This document shows, piece by piece, positions 8,053-16,263 of a stretch of DNA of 37,554 bases (its first letter is position 1; each line of letters starts with the position of its first letter). The notes under the pieces were generated by a model. The model had not been told where the DNA came from. It made no database searches and was given only the letters and a program-made list of their open reading frames with translations. The stretch is from Candidatus Onthousia excrementipullorum (lineage in GTDB: Bacteria; Bacillota_I; Bacilli_A; RF39; UBA660), in contig DVHC01000014.1 of the NCBI GenBank assembly GCA_018712385.1, positions 1 through 37,554 of the forward strand, given 5' to 3'. The translations under genes and the position numbers were made by a program.

Positions 8053-8664
8053 ATATTTGCATATACTTTTTAATTTACATTCATCACAATTAGGACTAAC
8101 CGATTTACAATGATATCTTCCAAATAAAACAAGTTGTAAATGTCTCTTAGCCCAATCTTCTCTTTTAAATTTTCTCTTTAACTTCTCTTCTACTTCCCTA
8201 ACACTATCCTCATCTTTAGCAAGCCCAAGCCTTTTAGAAACTCTTTCTACATGAGTATCAACTGCAATAGCAGGAATATTATAAAACTCTCCTAAAAACA
8301 CATTAACAGTCTTTCTTCCTACCCCTGGCATCGCTTCTAAACACTTTCTATTAGTTGGAACTTTTCCATTATATTTAGAAACTAATATTCTAGCAATCTC
8401 TTTAACATAAACTGCTTTCTTTCTAAAAGAGCCAAGTGGTCTTAAAATACTTTCTATATCACTAATATCGGCATTCATTAACTTTTCCAAGCTATCATAT
8501 CTATCAAATAATATTGGTGTAACACTATTAACTCTCTTATCAGTAGTCTGTGCACTAAGAACAATAGCAATTAATAATTCATAATCATTGTGATATTTAA
8601 GTTCACATTTAGGGTCTTTAAACATTTCATCTAAATAATTCTCTATTACTTCTACTTTATTCAT
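8038..8664 (-). CDS. nth: Endonuclease III (DNA glycosylase/AP lyase)
   Basis: Nth removes oxidised pyrimidines and nicks abasic sites in base-excision repair. The protein has the N-terminal ELLIAIVLSAQTTDKRVN segment and the helix-hairpin-helix MPGVGRKTVNVFL with its catalytic Lys. VDTHVERVSKRLGL carries the catalytic Asp. A complete 4Fe-4S ligand set follows with C-x6-C-x2-C-x5-C spacing (CKSVSPNCDECKLKSIC). I use the ATG at 8664 (MNKVEVIENYL). Upstream in-frame ATGs would add only a few residues and no clear ribosome-binding site distinguishes them. It overlaps the end of dnaD by 8 bp, the dnaD-nth order of B. subtilis. Confidence 0.95.
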   Translation of the reverse strand: MNKVEVIENYLDEMFKDPKCELKYHNDYELLIAIVLSAQTTDKRVNSVTPILFDRYDSLEKLMNADISDIESILRPLGSFRKKAVYVKEIARILVSKYNGKVPTNRKCLEAMPGVGRKTVNVFLGEFYNIPAIAVDTHVERVSKRLGLAKDEDSVREVEEKLKRKFKREDWAKRHLQLVLFGRYHCKSVSPNCDECKLKSICKYKKGS

Positions 8665-9325
8665 CTTCATCATCAAACCAATCATAATCAAAAACCTCTA
8701 CTGGTTCTTTTTCTTTAATCTCCTTATTTTTATTATTAAGAAAATGTCTAACATCTTCACTTGTCTTTATTCCCAATTTACTCCATTCATATAAAATCTT
8801 ATCTATATATCTAATACTAGAAACCCCATTAAGTACCGCTTCTTTAACCGCTTCTATAATAACTCCACTATCAAAAGAAGAAGCCCAAGCTTTAATAAAC
8901 TCTATCTCACTAGAATTAAGAGTCCTACCAAACTCTTTTTCAATAGTAGAAAATATACTAGTATCAAGCTCTTCTTCATTATCTTTAATAACCTCATCAC
9001 TAATTATAGAAGCTATTTTTTCATAAAATAATGAGATATCTACCTTCTCTTCTCCTATCCCTTTATCATTTTTAAAAGTATCTATTAAAAGAAGCTTTTT
9101 ATCAGTAAGAGAAGATATTAAAACTAAAATATCTTTAATACTAAGTCCTAACTCTTCACTCATCTTTTTAGGGTCAAAGGTAAAAGTATTGCCTTTATCT
9201 TTTAAATACATCAAAAATATAAACTCTTCTAAACTTATATTTAATTTCTTATATTCTTTAAAAAAAAGAAGAGGTACTACAATATTCTTACTTTCTAATA
9301 AACTAACCAGTTGTTTTTGTTTCAT
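8657..9325 (-). CDS. dnaD: DnaD-family replication initiation protein
   Basis: DnaD-type proteins help load the replicative helicase at origins and restart sites in Firmicutes. The N-terminal winged-helix part (about 1-90, with LNISLEEFIFLMYLKDKG and MSEELGLSIKDILVLIS) is followed by an acidic linker. A C-terminal DnaD/DnaB_2 domain follows (EFGRTLNSSEIEFIKAW, VIIEAVKEAVLNGVSSIRYI, and ILYEWSKLGIKT, the typical YIDKILxxW region). The ATG at 9325 is preferred because AAGGAGG lies 6 nt upstream. The ATG at 9331 directly touches that site. It is embedded in a nth-dnaD-cca chain of overlapping genes. Confidence 0.9.
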   Translation of the reverse strand: MKQKQLVSLLESKNIVVPLLFFKEYKKLNISLEEFIFLMYLKDKGNTFTFDPKKMSEELGLSIKDILVLISSLTDKKLLLIDTFKNDKGIGEEKVDISLFYEKIASIISDEVIKDNEEELDTSIFSTIEKEFGRTLNSSEIEFIKAWASSFDSGVIIEAVKEAVLNGVSSIRYIDKILYEWSKLGIKTSEDVRHFLNNKNKEIKEKEPVEVFDYDWFDDEDE

Positions 9326-10442
9326 CAGCATCCTCCTTAACTAAATTACTACTAGTATATATCTTTTTAGCAAGATTTAAAAGCTCTTCTTTATTATTAT
9401 TAACTTCTAAATTTAATAGTTTAATCTCTAACTCCTTCCATAACTTACTTATAATAGGACCATCTTCTATCTTTAAATAATCAATTAAATCATAACTATC
9501 TATAACTATATCACTTCTCTTATGAATAGGCATAGATTTATAATTATCCATAATCTCTTTCTTAGGAATAGAAAGAATCTCTCCTGCTACTGTACAAGGA
9601 TATAAATCATAATAATAAAGAGTAGTAAAGGCAAGTGGATTATTCTTAATAGACTCCCTTATATCTTTCATTAATTTTAACTCATTTCTAGTAAAAGGAT
9701 ATATATTATCAACATCTAACATTGTCCATATTCCTATAACTTGACTACAAGGCTTTACTTTATTAATATTATCTAGATATAATACATCGATTAAATCTAA
9801 CTCTTTTATTAACTTAATTCCCTTTTCTATATTAGGACTACTAAATATCTTATCTAACTCACTCTTTTTTCTATTAATAGATAAATCTTTAAGTAAATAT
9901 TTAGATTGCATAATCGCTTCTTTAACATCTAAAGCAAGTTCAAAGTCAAGAGTAGTAGCAAATCTAATCGCTCTTAATATTCTAAGAGAATCTATTTTAA
10001 AGGACTCTAAAGGTTCTATAACCGTCTTAATTATCTTATTATCTATATCACTTCTACTATTAAGTAAATCAACGATATTACCCTCTTTATCCATACAAAT
10101 CGTATTAATAGTAAAATCCCTTCTTTTAAGGTCTATCTTTAAATCGTCAACATAATTAACAGTATCAGGATGTCTATTATCTAAATAATTCCCCTCATCT
10201 CTATAAGTAGTTATTTCAAATCTAATATTATTTAAATAGACTATAACACTACCATAGACTTCATTATCTATATTAGCATTAGGAAATATCTTAATTAAAT
10301 CCTTTGGTTTAGCATTAGTAGTAATATCAACATCATTAGATTTAATACCCATTATATAGTCACGAACAAATCCTCCTACGATATAAGCTTCATAAGAGTT
10401 ATCTTCTATCATTTTTAAAACATTAAAAGCTGTATCTAACAT
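9303..10442 (-). CDS. cca: CCA-adding tRNA nucleotidyltransferase
   Basis: This enzyme adds or repairs the 3' CCA of tRNAs. The class II nucleotidyltransferase head is clear: YIVGGFVRDYIMG, the metal-binding DVDITTNAKP, then RFEITTYRDEG, RRDFTINTICMD and the RNA-contacting LRILRAIRFATTL. The C-terminal half (about 220-379) is helical and diverged. At 379 residues it is within the range of compact family members. The end overlaps the dnaD start by 23 bp, suggesting cotranscription and coupling of cca-dnaD-nth. Confidence 0.93.
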   Translation of the reverse strand: MLDTAFNVLKMIEDNSYEAYIVGGFVRDYIMGIKSNDVDITTNAKPKDLIKIFPNANIDNEVYGSVIVYLNNIRFEITTYRDEGNYLDNRHPDTVNYVDDLKIDLKRRDFTINTICMDKEGNIVDLLNSRSDIDNKIIKTVIEPLESFKIDSLRILRAIRFATTLDFELALDVKEAIMQSKYLLKDLSINRKKSELDKIFSSPNIEKGIKLIKELDLIDVLYLDNINKVKPCSQVIGIWTMLDVDNIYPFTRNELKLMKDIRESIKNNPLAFTTLYYYDLYPCTVAGEILSIPKKEIMDNYKSMPIHKRSDIVIDSYDLIDYLKIEDGPIISKLWKELEIKLLNLEVNNNKEELLNLAKKIYTSSNLVKEDADETKTTG

Positions 10443-10502
10443 TATTTATATCACTGCTTTCTATTTATTTATACATATATTTTACCATTTAATTAATCTT
10501 TT

Positions 10503-10745
10503 TTAAATATATAATAATATAACCCATCCCACTAAAAATATAATATTAACAAGATAAAACTTTAATTTTAAGGTCTTATGTCTAAAGAAAAACATTCCCA
10601 AAAGTGCCCCTAATGCTCCTCCAAATATACTAAACAAATATAGAAGCTTTTCACTAATTCTATAGTAATGTTTAATAGCAAGAAATTTATCTACTCCATA
10701 CACAATAAAAGTAAACGTATTAATAATAATTAAATATATTAACAT
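10503..10745 (-). CDS. DUF1294 small membrane protein
   Basis: The protein is about 80 residues with the DUF1294 pattern: YGVDKFLAIKHYYRISEKLL, then GGALGALLGMFFFRHKTLKLKF, flanked by hydrophobic spans at both ends. Its function is unknown and it is expected in the cytoplasmic membrane. The start is unclear. ATGs at 10745 and 10760 and a GTG at 10763 are in frame, none with a good ribosome-binding site. The two upstream ones fall in the hairpin that looks like the HU terminator, so I use 10745, which also fits the usual family N terminus. Confidence 0.8.
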   Translation of the reverse strand: MLIYLIIINTFTFIVYGVDKFLAIKHYYRISEKLLYLFSIFGGALGALLGMFFFRHKTLKLKFYLVNIIFLVGWVILLYI

Positions 10746-10746
10746 A

Positions 10747-10768
10747 AAGAAAAAAGCCATCACTGGCT
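10747..10768 (-). terminator. Terminator of the HU gene
   Basis: On the minus strand AGCCA-GTGA-TGGCT is followed by TTTTTTC, 5-25 bp after the HU stop codon. It overlaps the possible upstream starts of the DUF1294 gene. Confidence 0.65.
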
Positions 10769-10773
10769 TATTT

Positions 10774-11046
10774 CTAGTTTACTGCATCTTTAAGAGCAGA
10801 TCCTGCTTTAAATGAAACAGCATTTCTTGCTGCGATTTGAACAGTTGCACCAGTTCTTGGATTACGTCCTTCACGAGCAGCTCTTTTTGAAACACTAAAT
10901 GTACCAAATCCAACTAGTGGAATTTTATCTCCTTTAGCTAATGTTTCAGTAACAGTTTCACAGAATGCATCAATAGCACGAGTTGCATCAGCTTTAGTTA
11001 AACCAGCTTTTTCTGCAACAGCTTCAACTAATTCTACTTTTTTCAT
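10774..11046 (-). CDS. hup: HU-type DNA-binding histone-like protein
   Basis: HU is a homodimeric nucleoid protein that bends DNA non-specifically. The 90-residue sequence is a full-length HU: MKKVELVEAVAEKAGLTKAD, the GDKIPLVGFGTFSVSKRAAR saddle, then the DNA-binding arm with GRNPRTGATVQIAARNAVSF and the C-terminal helix GSALKDAVN. AGGAGG precedes the ATG. It has its own promoter and terminator, and its base use is less AT-rich than its neighbours, as usual for a highly expressed gene. Confidence 0.97.
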   Translation of the reverse strand: MKKVELVEAVAEKAGLTKADATRAIDAFCETVTETLAKGDKIPLVGFGTFSVSKRAAREGRNPRTGATVQIAARNAVSFKAGSALKDAVN

Positions 11047-11093
11047 TTATAAAACCTCCTATTAATTTAAGCATGTATCTTGCTTACATAATA

Positions 11094-11122
11094 AGGATAG
11101 CATGAAAGCCTTGGTAAATCAA
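11094..11122 (-). promoter_or_regulatory. Promoter of the HU gene
   Basis: On the minus strand TTGATT (11117-11122) and TATCCT (11094-11099) are separated by 17 bp and lie about 50 bp upstream of the HU start. Confidence 0.5.
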
Positions 11123-11143
11123 TGCTTTTTACTAGATTTTACA

Positions 11144-12793
11144 TCAATTATTTGGTATTTGTAAGACTTGACCAATGGATAGTAAATTAGATGTCAAATT
11201 ATTTAAAGTTTTAATAGTATCAACTGTAGTTCCAAAACGATTAGCAATACTCCATAAACTATCACCTGAGGCTACTATATAGGTATTATAGATTGGACTT
11301 CCTGGAGTACTAGAACCTGCTGTAGGAATAATTAATACTTGGCCAACTGATAATAAGTTTGATGTTAAACCATTAGCAGATTTTAAATCACTGACAGTTA
11401 CCCCAAAACGATTAGCAATACTCCATAGACTATCACCAGAGACTACTGTATAAGTAGTAGGAACTGTATCATTTTCTTCATTATCTTCTAAGTCATCTCC
11501 TGCACTAATCCCTGGAATTATTAAAGATTGTCCAACACTTAAAGTATCACTCGTTAAATCATTAGCATCTCTTATTTCTTGAACCGTAACACCAAAACGT
11601 CTTGCTATACTCCAAAGACTATCTCCTCGCTCTACAGTATAATAAAAGACTGCTCCATTATCCTCATCTTCACCATTATCTTCTTCTCCACTAACACCTG
11701 GTATAGTTAATACTTGCCCTACACTTAACACATCACTAGTTAAGTTATTAGCATCTCTTAAAGCTTGGACTGTAACCCCGAAACGATTGGCAATACTCCA
11801 TAGACTATCACCAGAGACTACTGTATAAGTAGTAGATGGTCCTGTAATATTATCATTACCTTCATTACCACTACCTACTCCTGGAATTATTAAAACTTGC
11901 CCTATGCTTAAAGTATCACTAGTAAGATTATTGGCACGTCTTAAATCATTAACGCTTATTCCATAACGACTTGCTATACTCCAAAGGCTATCTCCCCTTT
12001 GCACAGTATAAGTAACATTACCACTTGGAGGAACAATTTCATCACCTTCATTACTACCAGGTATTCTTAAAATTTGTCCAACACTTAACACATCACTAGT
12101 TAAGTTATTAGCATCTCTTAAAGCTTGGACTGTAACCCCGAAACGATTAGCAATACTCCATAGACTATCACCTTTTACTACAGTATAGAAGTTATTACCA
12201 CTGCCCTCAGGAGGAGTATAAGGAACACCAGCATACTCTGCTATCGCTCTAACTACCGCTTCCACATAGTTTAATAAATCATTTTGCAATTTAACTCTAT
12301 CATTAGCATTATCAATAAAACCATATTCTACTAACACTGACTGCATAGGAGTAGTTTCTCTAATAATGTAATAGTAGTCTTTTGATGGATCTTCAGGAAG
12401 TCTTCTTTGATAGTATTTACGCATAATTTGTCCTTCACTACCTATTTCTTCCAAGATAGACTGTGCTAAAGTAGAATTATTACGTAAAGCATAAATTACT
12501 TCAGCCCCTTCTCCACCTCCAGCATTTATATGATTAGATATAAGTATAGCATTAGGACTACCACCAAAAGCTTCATTAGCCCGTCTAAGTCTTTCTGTTC
12601 TACTAATATTCTCATCATAATCTCTAGTTAAAACAACAGGTATACCTAACTCTTTTAATCTATCAGCCATGTATAAAGAAGCTTCTAATGTAAAATCTTT
12701 CTCTTGTAAACCACCACTAACAGCACCAGGGTCCGCACCTCCATGTGAAGGAAGCAGAAAGTCCCAAATATTAAATATTATATTAAAATTCAA
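11144..12793 (-). CDS. N-acetylmuramoyl-L-alanine amidase with six LysM repeats, 5' end displaced by the mobile element
   Basis: This zinc amidase would cleave the MurNAc-L-Ala bond of peptidoglycan. The Amidase_3 domain keeps HGGADPGA (first zinc ligand), the ligand Glu region EKDFTLEASLYMADRL, ILISNHINAGG (zinc His) and VLVEYGFIDN (catalytic Glu). Six LysM repeats of about 44 residues follow (each Y-x-V-x-x-GDSLWSIA...VGQxLxIP), joined by acidic Gly/Glu/Asp linkers. The native N terminus is at 26834-26883 on the other side of the inserted element. In the present arrangement the frame opens with a TTG at 12793 overlapping the recombinase stop, giving LNFNIIFNIWDFLLPS in front of HGG, without a convincing ribosome-binding site. 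Whether it is expressed is unknown. Neither form has a signal peptide. Confidence 0.88.
   Translation of the reverse strand: MNFNIIFNIWDFLLPSHGGADPGAVSGGLQEKDFTLEASLYMADRLKELGIPVVLTRDYDENISRTERLRRANEAFGGSPNAILISNHINAGGGEGAEVIYALRNNSTLAQSILEEIGSEGQIMRKYYQRRLPEDPSKDYYYIIRETTPMQSVLVEYGFIDNANDRVKLQNDLLNYVEAVVRAIAEYAGVPYTPPEGSGNNFYTVVKGDSLWSIANRFGVTVQALRDANNLTSDVLSVGQILRIPGSNEGDEIVPPSGNVTYTVQRGDSLWSIASRYGISVNDLRRANNLTSDTLSIGQVLIIPGVGSGNEGNDNITGPSTTYTVVSGDSLWSIANRFGVTVQALRDANNLTSDVLSVGQVLTIPGVSGEEDNGEDEDNGAVFYYTVERGDSLWSIARRFGVTVQEIRDANDLTSDTLSVGQSLIIPGISAGDDLEDNEENDTVPTTYTVVSGDSLWSIANRFGVTVSDLKSANGLTSNLLSVGQVLIIPTAGSSTPGSPIYNTYIVASGDSLWSIANRFGTTVDTIKTLNNLTSNLLSIGQVLQIPNN
11721..12172. repeat. Near-identical LysM-coding repeats exactly 360 bp apart
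   Basis: Bases 11721-11812 and 12081-12172 (LysM units 3 and 1) differ at a single position, in a gene whose other LysM units are much more diverged in DNA. Unit 5 (around 11403-11460) shares another near-identical block with unit 3. This implies recent duplication or gene conversion of LysM pairs. Confidence 0.85.
12738..12746. other. Left attachment site (recombinase end)
   Basis: CCTCCATGT, identical to 26834-26842. Bases to its left are amidase codons (ADPGAV...) and to its right element DNA. On the minus strand the repeat reads ACATGGAGG and contains the CAT-GGA-GG codons of His-Gly-Gly. The exact 2-bp crossover of the serine recombinase cannot be told from the sequence. Confidence 0.85.
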
Positions 12794-14372
12794 AGTTCCA
12801 TTCTATTTCAATATCTCTTGATTTCGTTTCTTTATCATAAACTCCTATATAAACTTTATCAATAAATTCATCTACTATTACTTTATTTAACTTACTTATA
12901 TGTTTATATTTCTTTAAAATATCTTTTGCTTGTTTCTTATTTTCAGTTATTTTCTTTAAAGATTCTATTTCTTCATCTATTATAGAAACTCTTCTATTCA
13001 TTTCTTCTATTTCTTTAGTATAATCACTTGATAACATCTTAAACATATCTTCAGTTATTACAAGATTAGCCTTATCTTCATAAAGTTTTCTATAATATAT
13101 TTTCTCTTCTTCTATTTTCTTATTAAGTAAAACCTTTTCTTGTTCTAGTATCTGAATTCCTTCATCATTTGTATTTTTAGATTCTCTGATGTTATATTCA
13201 TTTTCTAGCTTTTCTTTATCATAATAGTTATCTAGTAAATCATTAATAGCATTTAATAAGACTTCTTCTAACTCATCTAACCTTATCGCTTTATTATTAC
13301 AACAATTGTGTAATCTTCTAACACCCTTACATTGTAAATATGCTCTTTTACCATCCTTTACATTATAAACATTTCTCATAAATACCTTTTTACAATTAAG
13401 ACAATACACTTTTTTACTTAAGAAATGTATTTCTCCTGATTTAACAGGACATTCATGACTAGCAAGTCTTTTCTGGACCTTTTCCCAAGTATCTTTAGAA
13501 ATAATAGCCTCATGAGCATTTTCTATTCTACACCAATCTTTTTTAGGTACAGTTTTAAACTTATGAACTTTATACCCTAAAGATGTTTTTTTACCCTGTA
13601 CTAAATTGCCAATATAAACTTCATTCCTAAGAATTTTTGCAATTGTATCATTAGTCCAACGTACATTACCATAATCACAAGTTCCAGATACATACTTACT
13701 ACCATTTTGCTTTTTATATAAAGCTGGTGTTAAGACGTTAGCATTATTTAAATATTCACTTATTTTATAATAACCATAACCATTCTCATACATTTTAAAA
13801 ATATCTTTAACAACTTTACTAGCGACAGGATCAATAACTAACTTATGTTTATCTTCACTACTTCTCATATAACCATAAGGAGCAAAGCTACCCATAAATA
13901 AGCCATCTTCTCTTTTATTCTTTAATGATTTCTTAATGTTCTGTGATAAGTCATCCAAATACCACTCATTTATTAGTCCATTAATTTGTCTTGATTTCTT
14001 ATTAGATTCAATATTAGTATCAGCATTATCTACAATACTAACAAATCTAACATTCCATTCGATGAACTTATTATGTAAGTATTTTTCTATTATCTCCATG
14101 TCTCTTGAAAACCTAGATTGTGTTTTACATAAAACTAAATTAATTCTACCACTTTCACAATCTTTAATTAATCTTTCAAATTCAGGTCTATAAGTACCTG
14201 CCCCAGAGAAATCATCATCAGAATAAATATCTACAACATCCCAGCCTTGCTTAAGAGCATATTTAATACACATACTCTTTTGATTTACAATGCTATCACT
14301 ATCATCATTCTTATTAGCTTTAAACCTATCTTCATCAGATAATCTACAATATACACCTACCTTTTCTATCAT
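12783..14372 (-). CDS. Large serine recombinase (site-specific integrase)
   Basis: The enzyme would integrate and excise this element through a phosphoserine intermediate. The N-terminal resolvase domain has VGVYCRLSDED with the catalytic Ser at residue 12, FSGAGTYRPEFERLI and LCKTQSRFSRDMEI (catalytic Arg cluster). The Recombinase domain follows (FAPYGYMRS, KISEYLNN, ILRNEVYIGNLVQGKKTS). A zinc ribbon comes next (CLNCKKVF, then CKG and CCNNKA), then a long coiled coil (about 400-470). The ATG at 14372 has GGAGG at proper distance. The ATG at 14378 is too close to it. It ends 37 bp from the left attachment site and overlaps the rebuilt amidase frame by 11 bp. Confidence 0.95.
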   Translation of the reverse strand: MIEKVGVYCRLSDEDRFKANKNDDSDSIVNQKSMCIKYALKQGWDVVDIYSDDDFSGAGTYRPEFERLIKDCESGRINLVLCKTQSRFSRDMEIIEKYLHNKFIEWNVRFVSIVDNADTNIESNKKSRQINGLINEWYLDDLSQNIKKSLKNKREDGLFMGSFAPYGYMRSSEDKHKLVIDPVASKVVKDIFKMYENGYGYYKISEYLNNANVLTPALYKKQNGSKYVSGTCDYGNVRWTNDTIAKILRNEVYIGNLVQGKKTSLGYKVHKFKTVPKKDWCRIENAHEAIISKDTWEKVQKRLASHECPVKSGEIHFLSKKVYCLNCKKVFMRNVYNVKDGKRAYLQCKGVRRLHNCCNNKAIRLDELEEVLLNAINDLLDNYYDKEKLENEYNIRESKNTNDEGIQILEQEKVLLNKKIEEEKIYYRKLYEDKANLVITEDMFKMLSSDYTKEIEEMNRRVSIIDEEIESLKKITENKKQAKDILKKYKHISKLNKVIVDEFIDKVYIGVYDKETKSRDIEIEWNFEF

Positions 14373-14441
14373 AGCCATTCCTCCAATTCCTTTAAAGAAT
14401 GACTACAAACACTTTTAAATACAAACACATTATAACTCATT

Positions 14442-14585
14442 TTAAACTCTATTTAAACTAGAAGTATTATTGTTTTCTAAAATAAGTATAATATTTAACC
14501 ATTTTTTATTAAATATATCTTTTAATTCTTCATTCGTTTTAGTATCACATTTAAACCTATATTTTACATTATATTTTACCTCCAT
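14442..14585 (-). CDS. Small 47-residue protein upstream of the recombinase
   Basis: The ATG at 14585 follows a strong AAAGGGGGGAG site, and a 47-codon frame ends in TAA 70 bp before the recombinase. The product begins MEVKYNVKYRFKCDTKTNEE and continues LKDIFNKKWLNIILILENNN, a short basic strand-then-helix protein. Its place directly before a serine recombinase suggests a directionality factor or other accessory protein, but I do not recognise the family. Confidence 0.6.
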   Translation of the reverse strand: MEVKYNVKYRFKCDTKTNEELKDIFNKKWLNIILILENNNTSSLNRV

Positions 14586-14646
14586 TTATCTCCCCCCTTT
14601 TATTATTAGTTATAAAATATTCCTCCTCATTAAATCATCTCTCTTT

Positions 14647-15132
14647 CTATAAATCTTTTAATAGTTCATTCATTTCTTCTATTTCCTCTTTAGTTGCACT
14701 AAGGCTATTACACATTTCTTTCTGTTCTAACCAAACAGGAATAATTTCTTTATTTTTATATTTATTATTATTTTTCTTATAATTATTATTTATTTTATGA
14801 TAGCAATTACTTTCTATAGATACATCGTAAGTTTCTGCTACTCTATTAGAAGTTTTTGTTGGTATCTTTTCCTTATTTAGATATATTTTTCTTCTTCCAT
14901 TATCAGTTTTAACAAATATATACTCTTCTAATTTCAATTTAGATAAAGCAAGAGTTACTGTTCTAACTGATATATTTAGGCTATCTGCAAAATACTTATT
15001 ACTAGCAAAACAATAGTTATTTTTTAAGGTAAGTGACACGATAAGACCCATAAGTAATTTTTCTGTACTTGATAAGTTCTTATCACTTAATACTATTCTA
15101 GGAGTTATGCTAAAAGTACAATCTAATTGCAT
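14647..15132 (-). CDS. Winged-helix (HTH_36-like) DNA-binding protein
   Basis: The 161-residue protein has an N-terminal winged-helix region: LSSTEKLLMGLIVSLTLKNN, then FASNKYFADSLNISVRTVTL, ALSKLKLEEYIFVKTDNGRR and KIYLN. This is the layout of the helix-turn-helix domains found in plasmid and mobile-element replication or regulatory proteins. The C-terminal half is Asn/Lys rich and ends in an acidic helix. It is transcribed toward the recombinase, with a GAAAGGGA site before its ATG. A role in element replication or in control of excision is an inference. Confidence 0.65.
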   Translation of the reverse strand: MQLDCTFSITPRIVLSDKNLSSTEKLLMGLIVSLTLKNNYCFASNKYFADSLNISVRTVTLALSKLKLEEYIFVKTDNGRRKIYLNKEKIPTKTSNRVAETYDVSIESNCYHKINNNYKKNNNKYKNKEIIPVWLEQKEMCNSLSATKEEIEEMNELLKDL

Positions 15133-15257
15133 AGTTTCCCTTTCTTAATATAGGGACTTTCTTTAACCCTTATTATTTATTCTATATCTCTTATAGAAAA
15201 GGTACTAACATAAGCTTCTAATCTTACTGTACCTCTTAACTAACATCTTTAGACCCT

Positions 15258-15518
15258 TTAGTTAAGTTTTACGGTGTACATACCGTTATCATACTCTTGA
15301 TATACTAGATATTTTCCTTGTTCTAGTTTTTCAAGATTTTTTTTCAAACCCTTATTGGTAATTCTAACAGTCTGTTGTATCTCACCTACATTTATATCTG
15401 TAAAGTATCTGTTATAACCTTTAGAATAAATGTAGGCATAAATGTACTTAGCTTCTTTTGGAATAGATTTATCTTTCCAAATCGCTTGTACTACTCTAAG
15501 CTGACTCTTAATATTCAT
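15258..15518 (-). CDS. Small winged-helix protein of the element
   Basis: The 86-residue protein has the same kind of fold as the next gene downstream: VVQAIWKDKSIPKEAKYIYA, YIYSKGYN, VGEIQQTVRITNKGLKKNLE and a wing ending YLVYQEYDNGMYTVKLN. An excellent AAAGGAGGAAAC site precedes the ATG, and a consensus promoter lies 45 bp further up, so this is probably the first gene of the recombinase-side operon. It probably binds DNA. Its target is unknown. A 9-bp inverted repeat (15235-15243 with 15258-15266) overlaps its stop codon. Confidence 0.65.
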   Translation of the reverse strand: MNIKSQLRVVQAIWKDKSIPKEAKYIYAYIYSKGYNRYFTDINVGEIQQTVRITNKGLKKNLEKLEQGKYLVYQEYDNGMYTVKLN

Positions 15519-15562
15519 AAGTTTCCTCCTTTCTCTGATGAGTTTTACATCAGTTCGCTAAT

Positions 15563-15591
15563 ACTATAACATTAAGTATTGAGTTTGTCAA
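15563..15591 (-). promoter_or_regulatory. Promoter of the recombinase-side operon
   Basis: On the minus strand TTGACA (15586-15591) and TATAGT (15563-15568) have a 17-bp spacer. It points toward the two winged-helix genes, the small gene and the recombinase. It is divergent from the Xre promoter only 18 bp away, so the Xre protein could control both. Confidence 0.8.
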
Positions 15592-15609
15592 CAGCACAAT
15601 TACCTTTTG

Positions 15610-15638
15610 TTGATTTTTACATCATAATATGTTATAAT
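15610..15638 (+). promoter_or_regulatory. Promoter of the element's Xre regulator
   Basis: TTGATT (15610-15615) and TATAAT (15633-15638), 17-bp spacer, followed by AGAGGTG and the ATG at 15670. Confidence 0.8.
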
Positions 15639-15669
15639 TTCCTTATCAAGAAAAAAGAGGTGTAATTTA

Positions 15670-16263
15670 ATGACGAAAAAAAACACTACTGAACTAGGTA
15701 AATATATAAGTGAAGCTAGAGAAAAAGTTGGTATTTCTCAAAGAGAACTTGCTCGTAGATGTAATATGGACTGTGCTGAAGTATCACGTATTGAATCTGG
15801 GAAAAGACAGAAACCTAACATCTTATATTTAAAAGGAATTTCTGAGACATTAGGATTAAGTTTAGTAAAATTAATGAAATTAGCTGGTTATAATGATGTA
15901 GAAATAAATTGGGGAAAAGATTTTAGTGATAGACGTTCTACTGCTGACTATCAATCCCAAATAAAGTCTTATGAAAAGTTTTATTTTAATGTTTTAGATG
16001 ATATAGAACAAAGACGTAAAAACGACTTTGCTTGTAAAGGAATAATAATTGATTTAATAAGCAAAATAGAAAATAAAGGACTTTCTAATGATGAAATATT
16101 AGAAAGCCTAAATGAAATTTTAACAACAATAAAACCTAACTTAGAAAAATTTGATAAAGCAAAATATCCTAAATTTGATAGAGGTGTATTTCCTAAAATG
16201 GAAATTAATACCAATACTAAATTAAATACACTAGTAGGAAAATTTACAGATAAAGAAAAATAA
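15670..16263 (+). CDS. Xre-family regulator, likely master repressor of the element
   Basis: Residues 8-68 form a canonical Cro/C1 HTH (LGKYISEAREKVGISQRELA, RRCNMDCAEVSRIESGKRQK, ISETLGLSLVKLMKLAGY). The C-terminal 130 residues are helical, without a protease-like catalytic motif that I can see, so they probably serve in oligomerisation or ligand binding. The gene is divergent from the operon leading to the recombinase, with back-to-back consensus promoters in the 150-bp gap. That layout is typical of a phage- or ICE-type lysogeny repressor. It ends at a hairpin terminator. The repressor role is inferred from context. Confidence 0.8.
   Translation: MTKKNTTELGKYISEAREKVGISQRELARRCNMDCAEVSRIESGKRQKPNILYLKGISETLGLSLVKLMKLAGYNDVEINWGKDFSDRRSTADYQSQIKSYEKFYFNVLDDIEQRRKNDFACKGIIIDLISKIENKGLSNDEILESLNEILTTIKPNLEKFDKAKYPKFDRGVFPKMEINTNTKLNTLVGKFTDKEK

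Noticed and set aside
11144-12200. Regular DNA repeats as CRISPR or satellite
   Set aside because: They are the LysM-coding units of one open frame with conserved GDSLWSIA codons.
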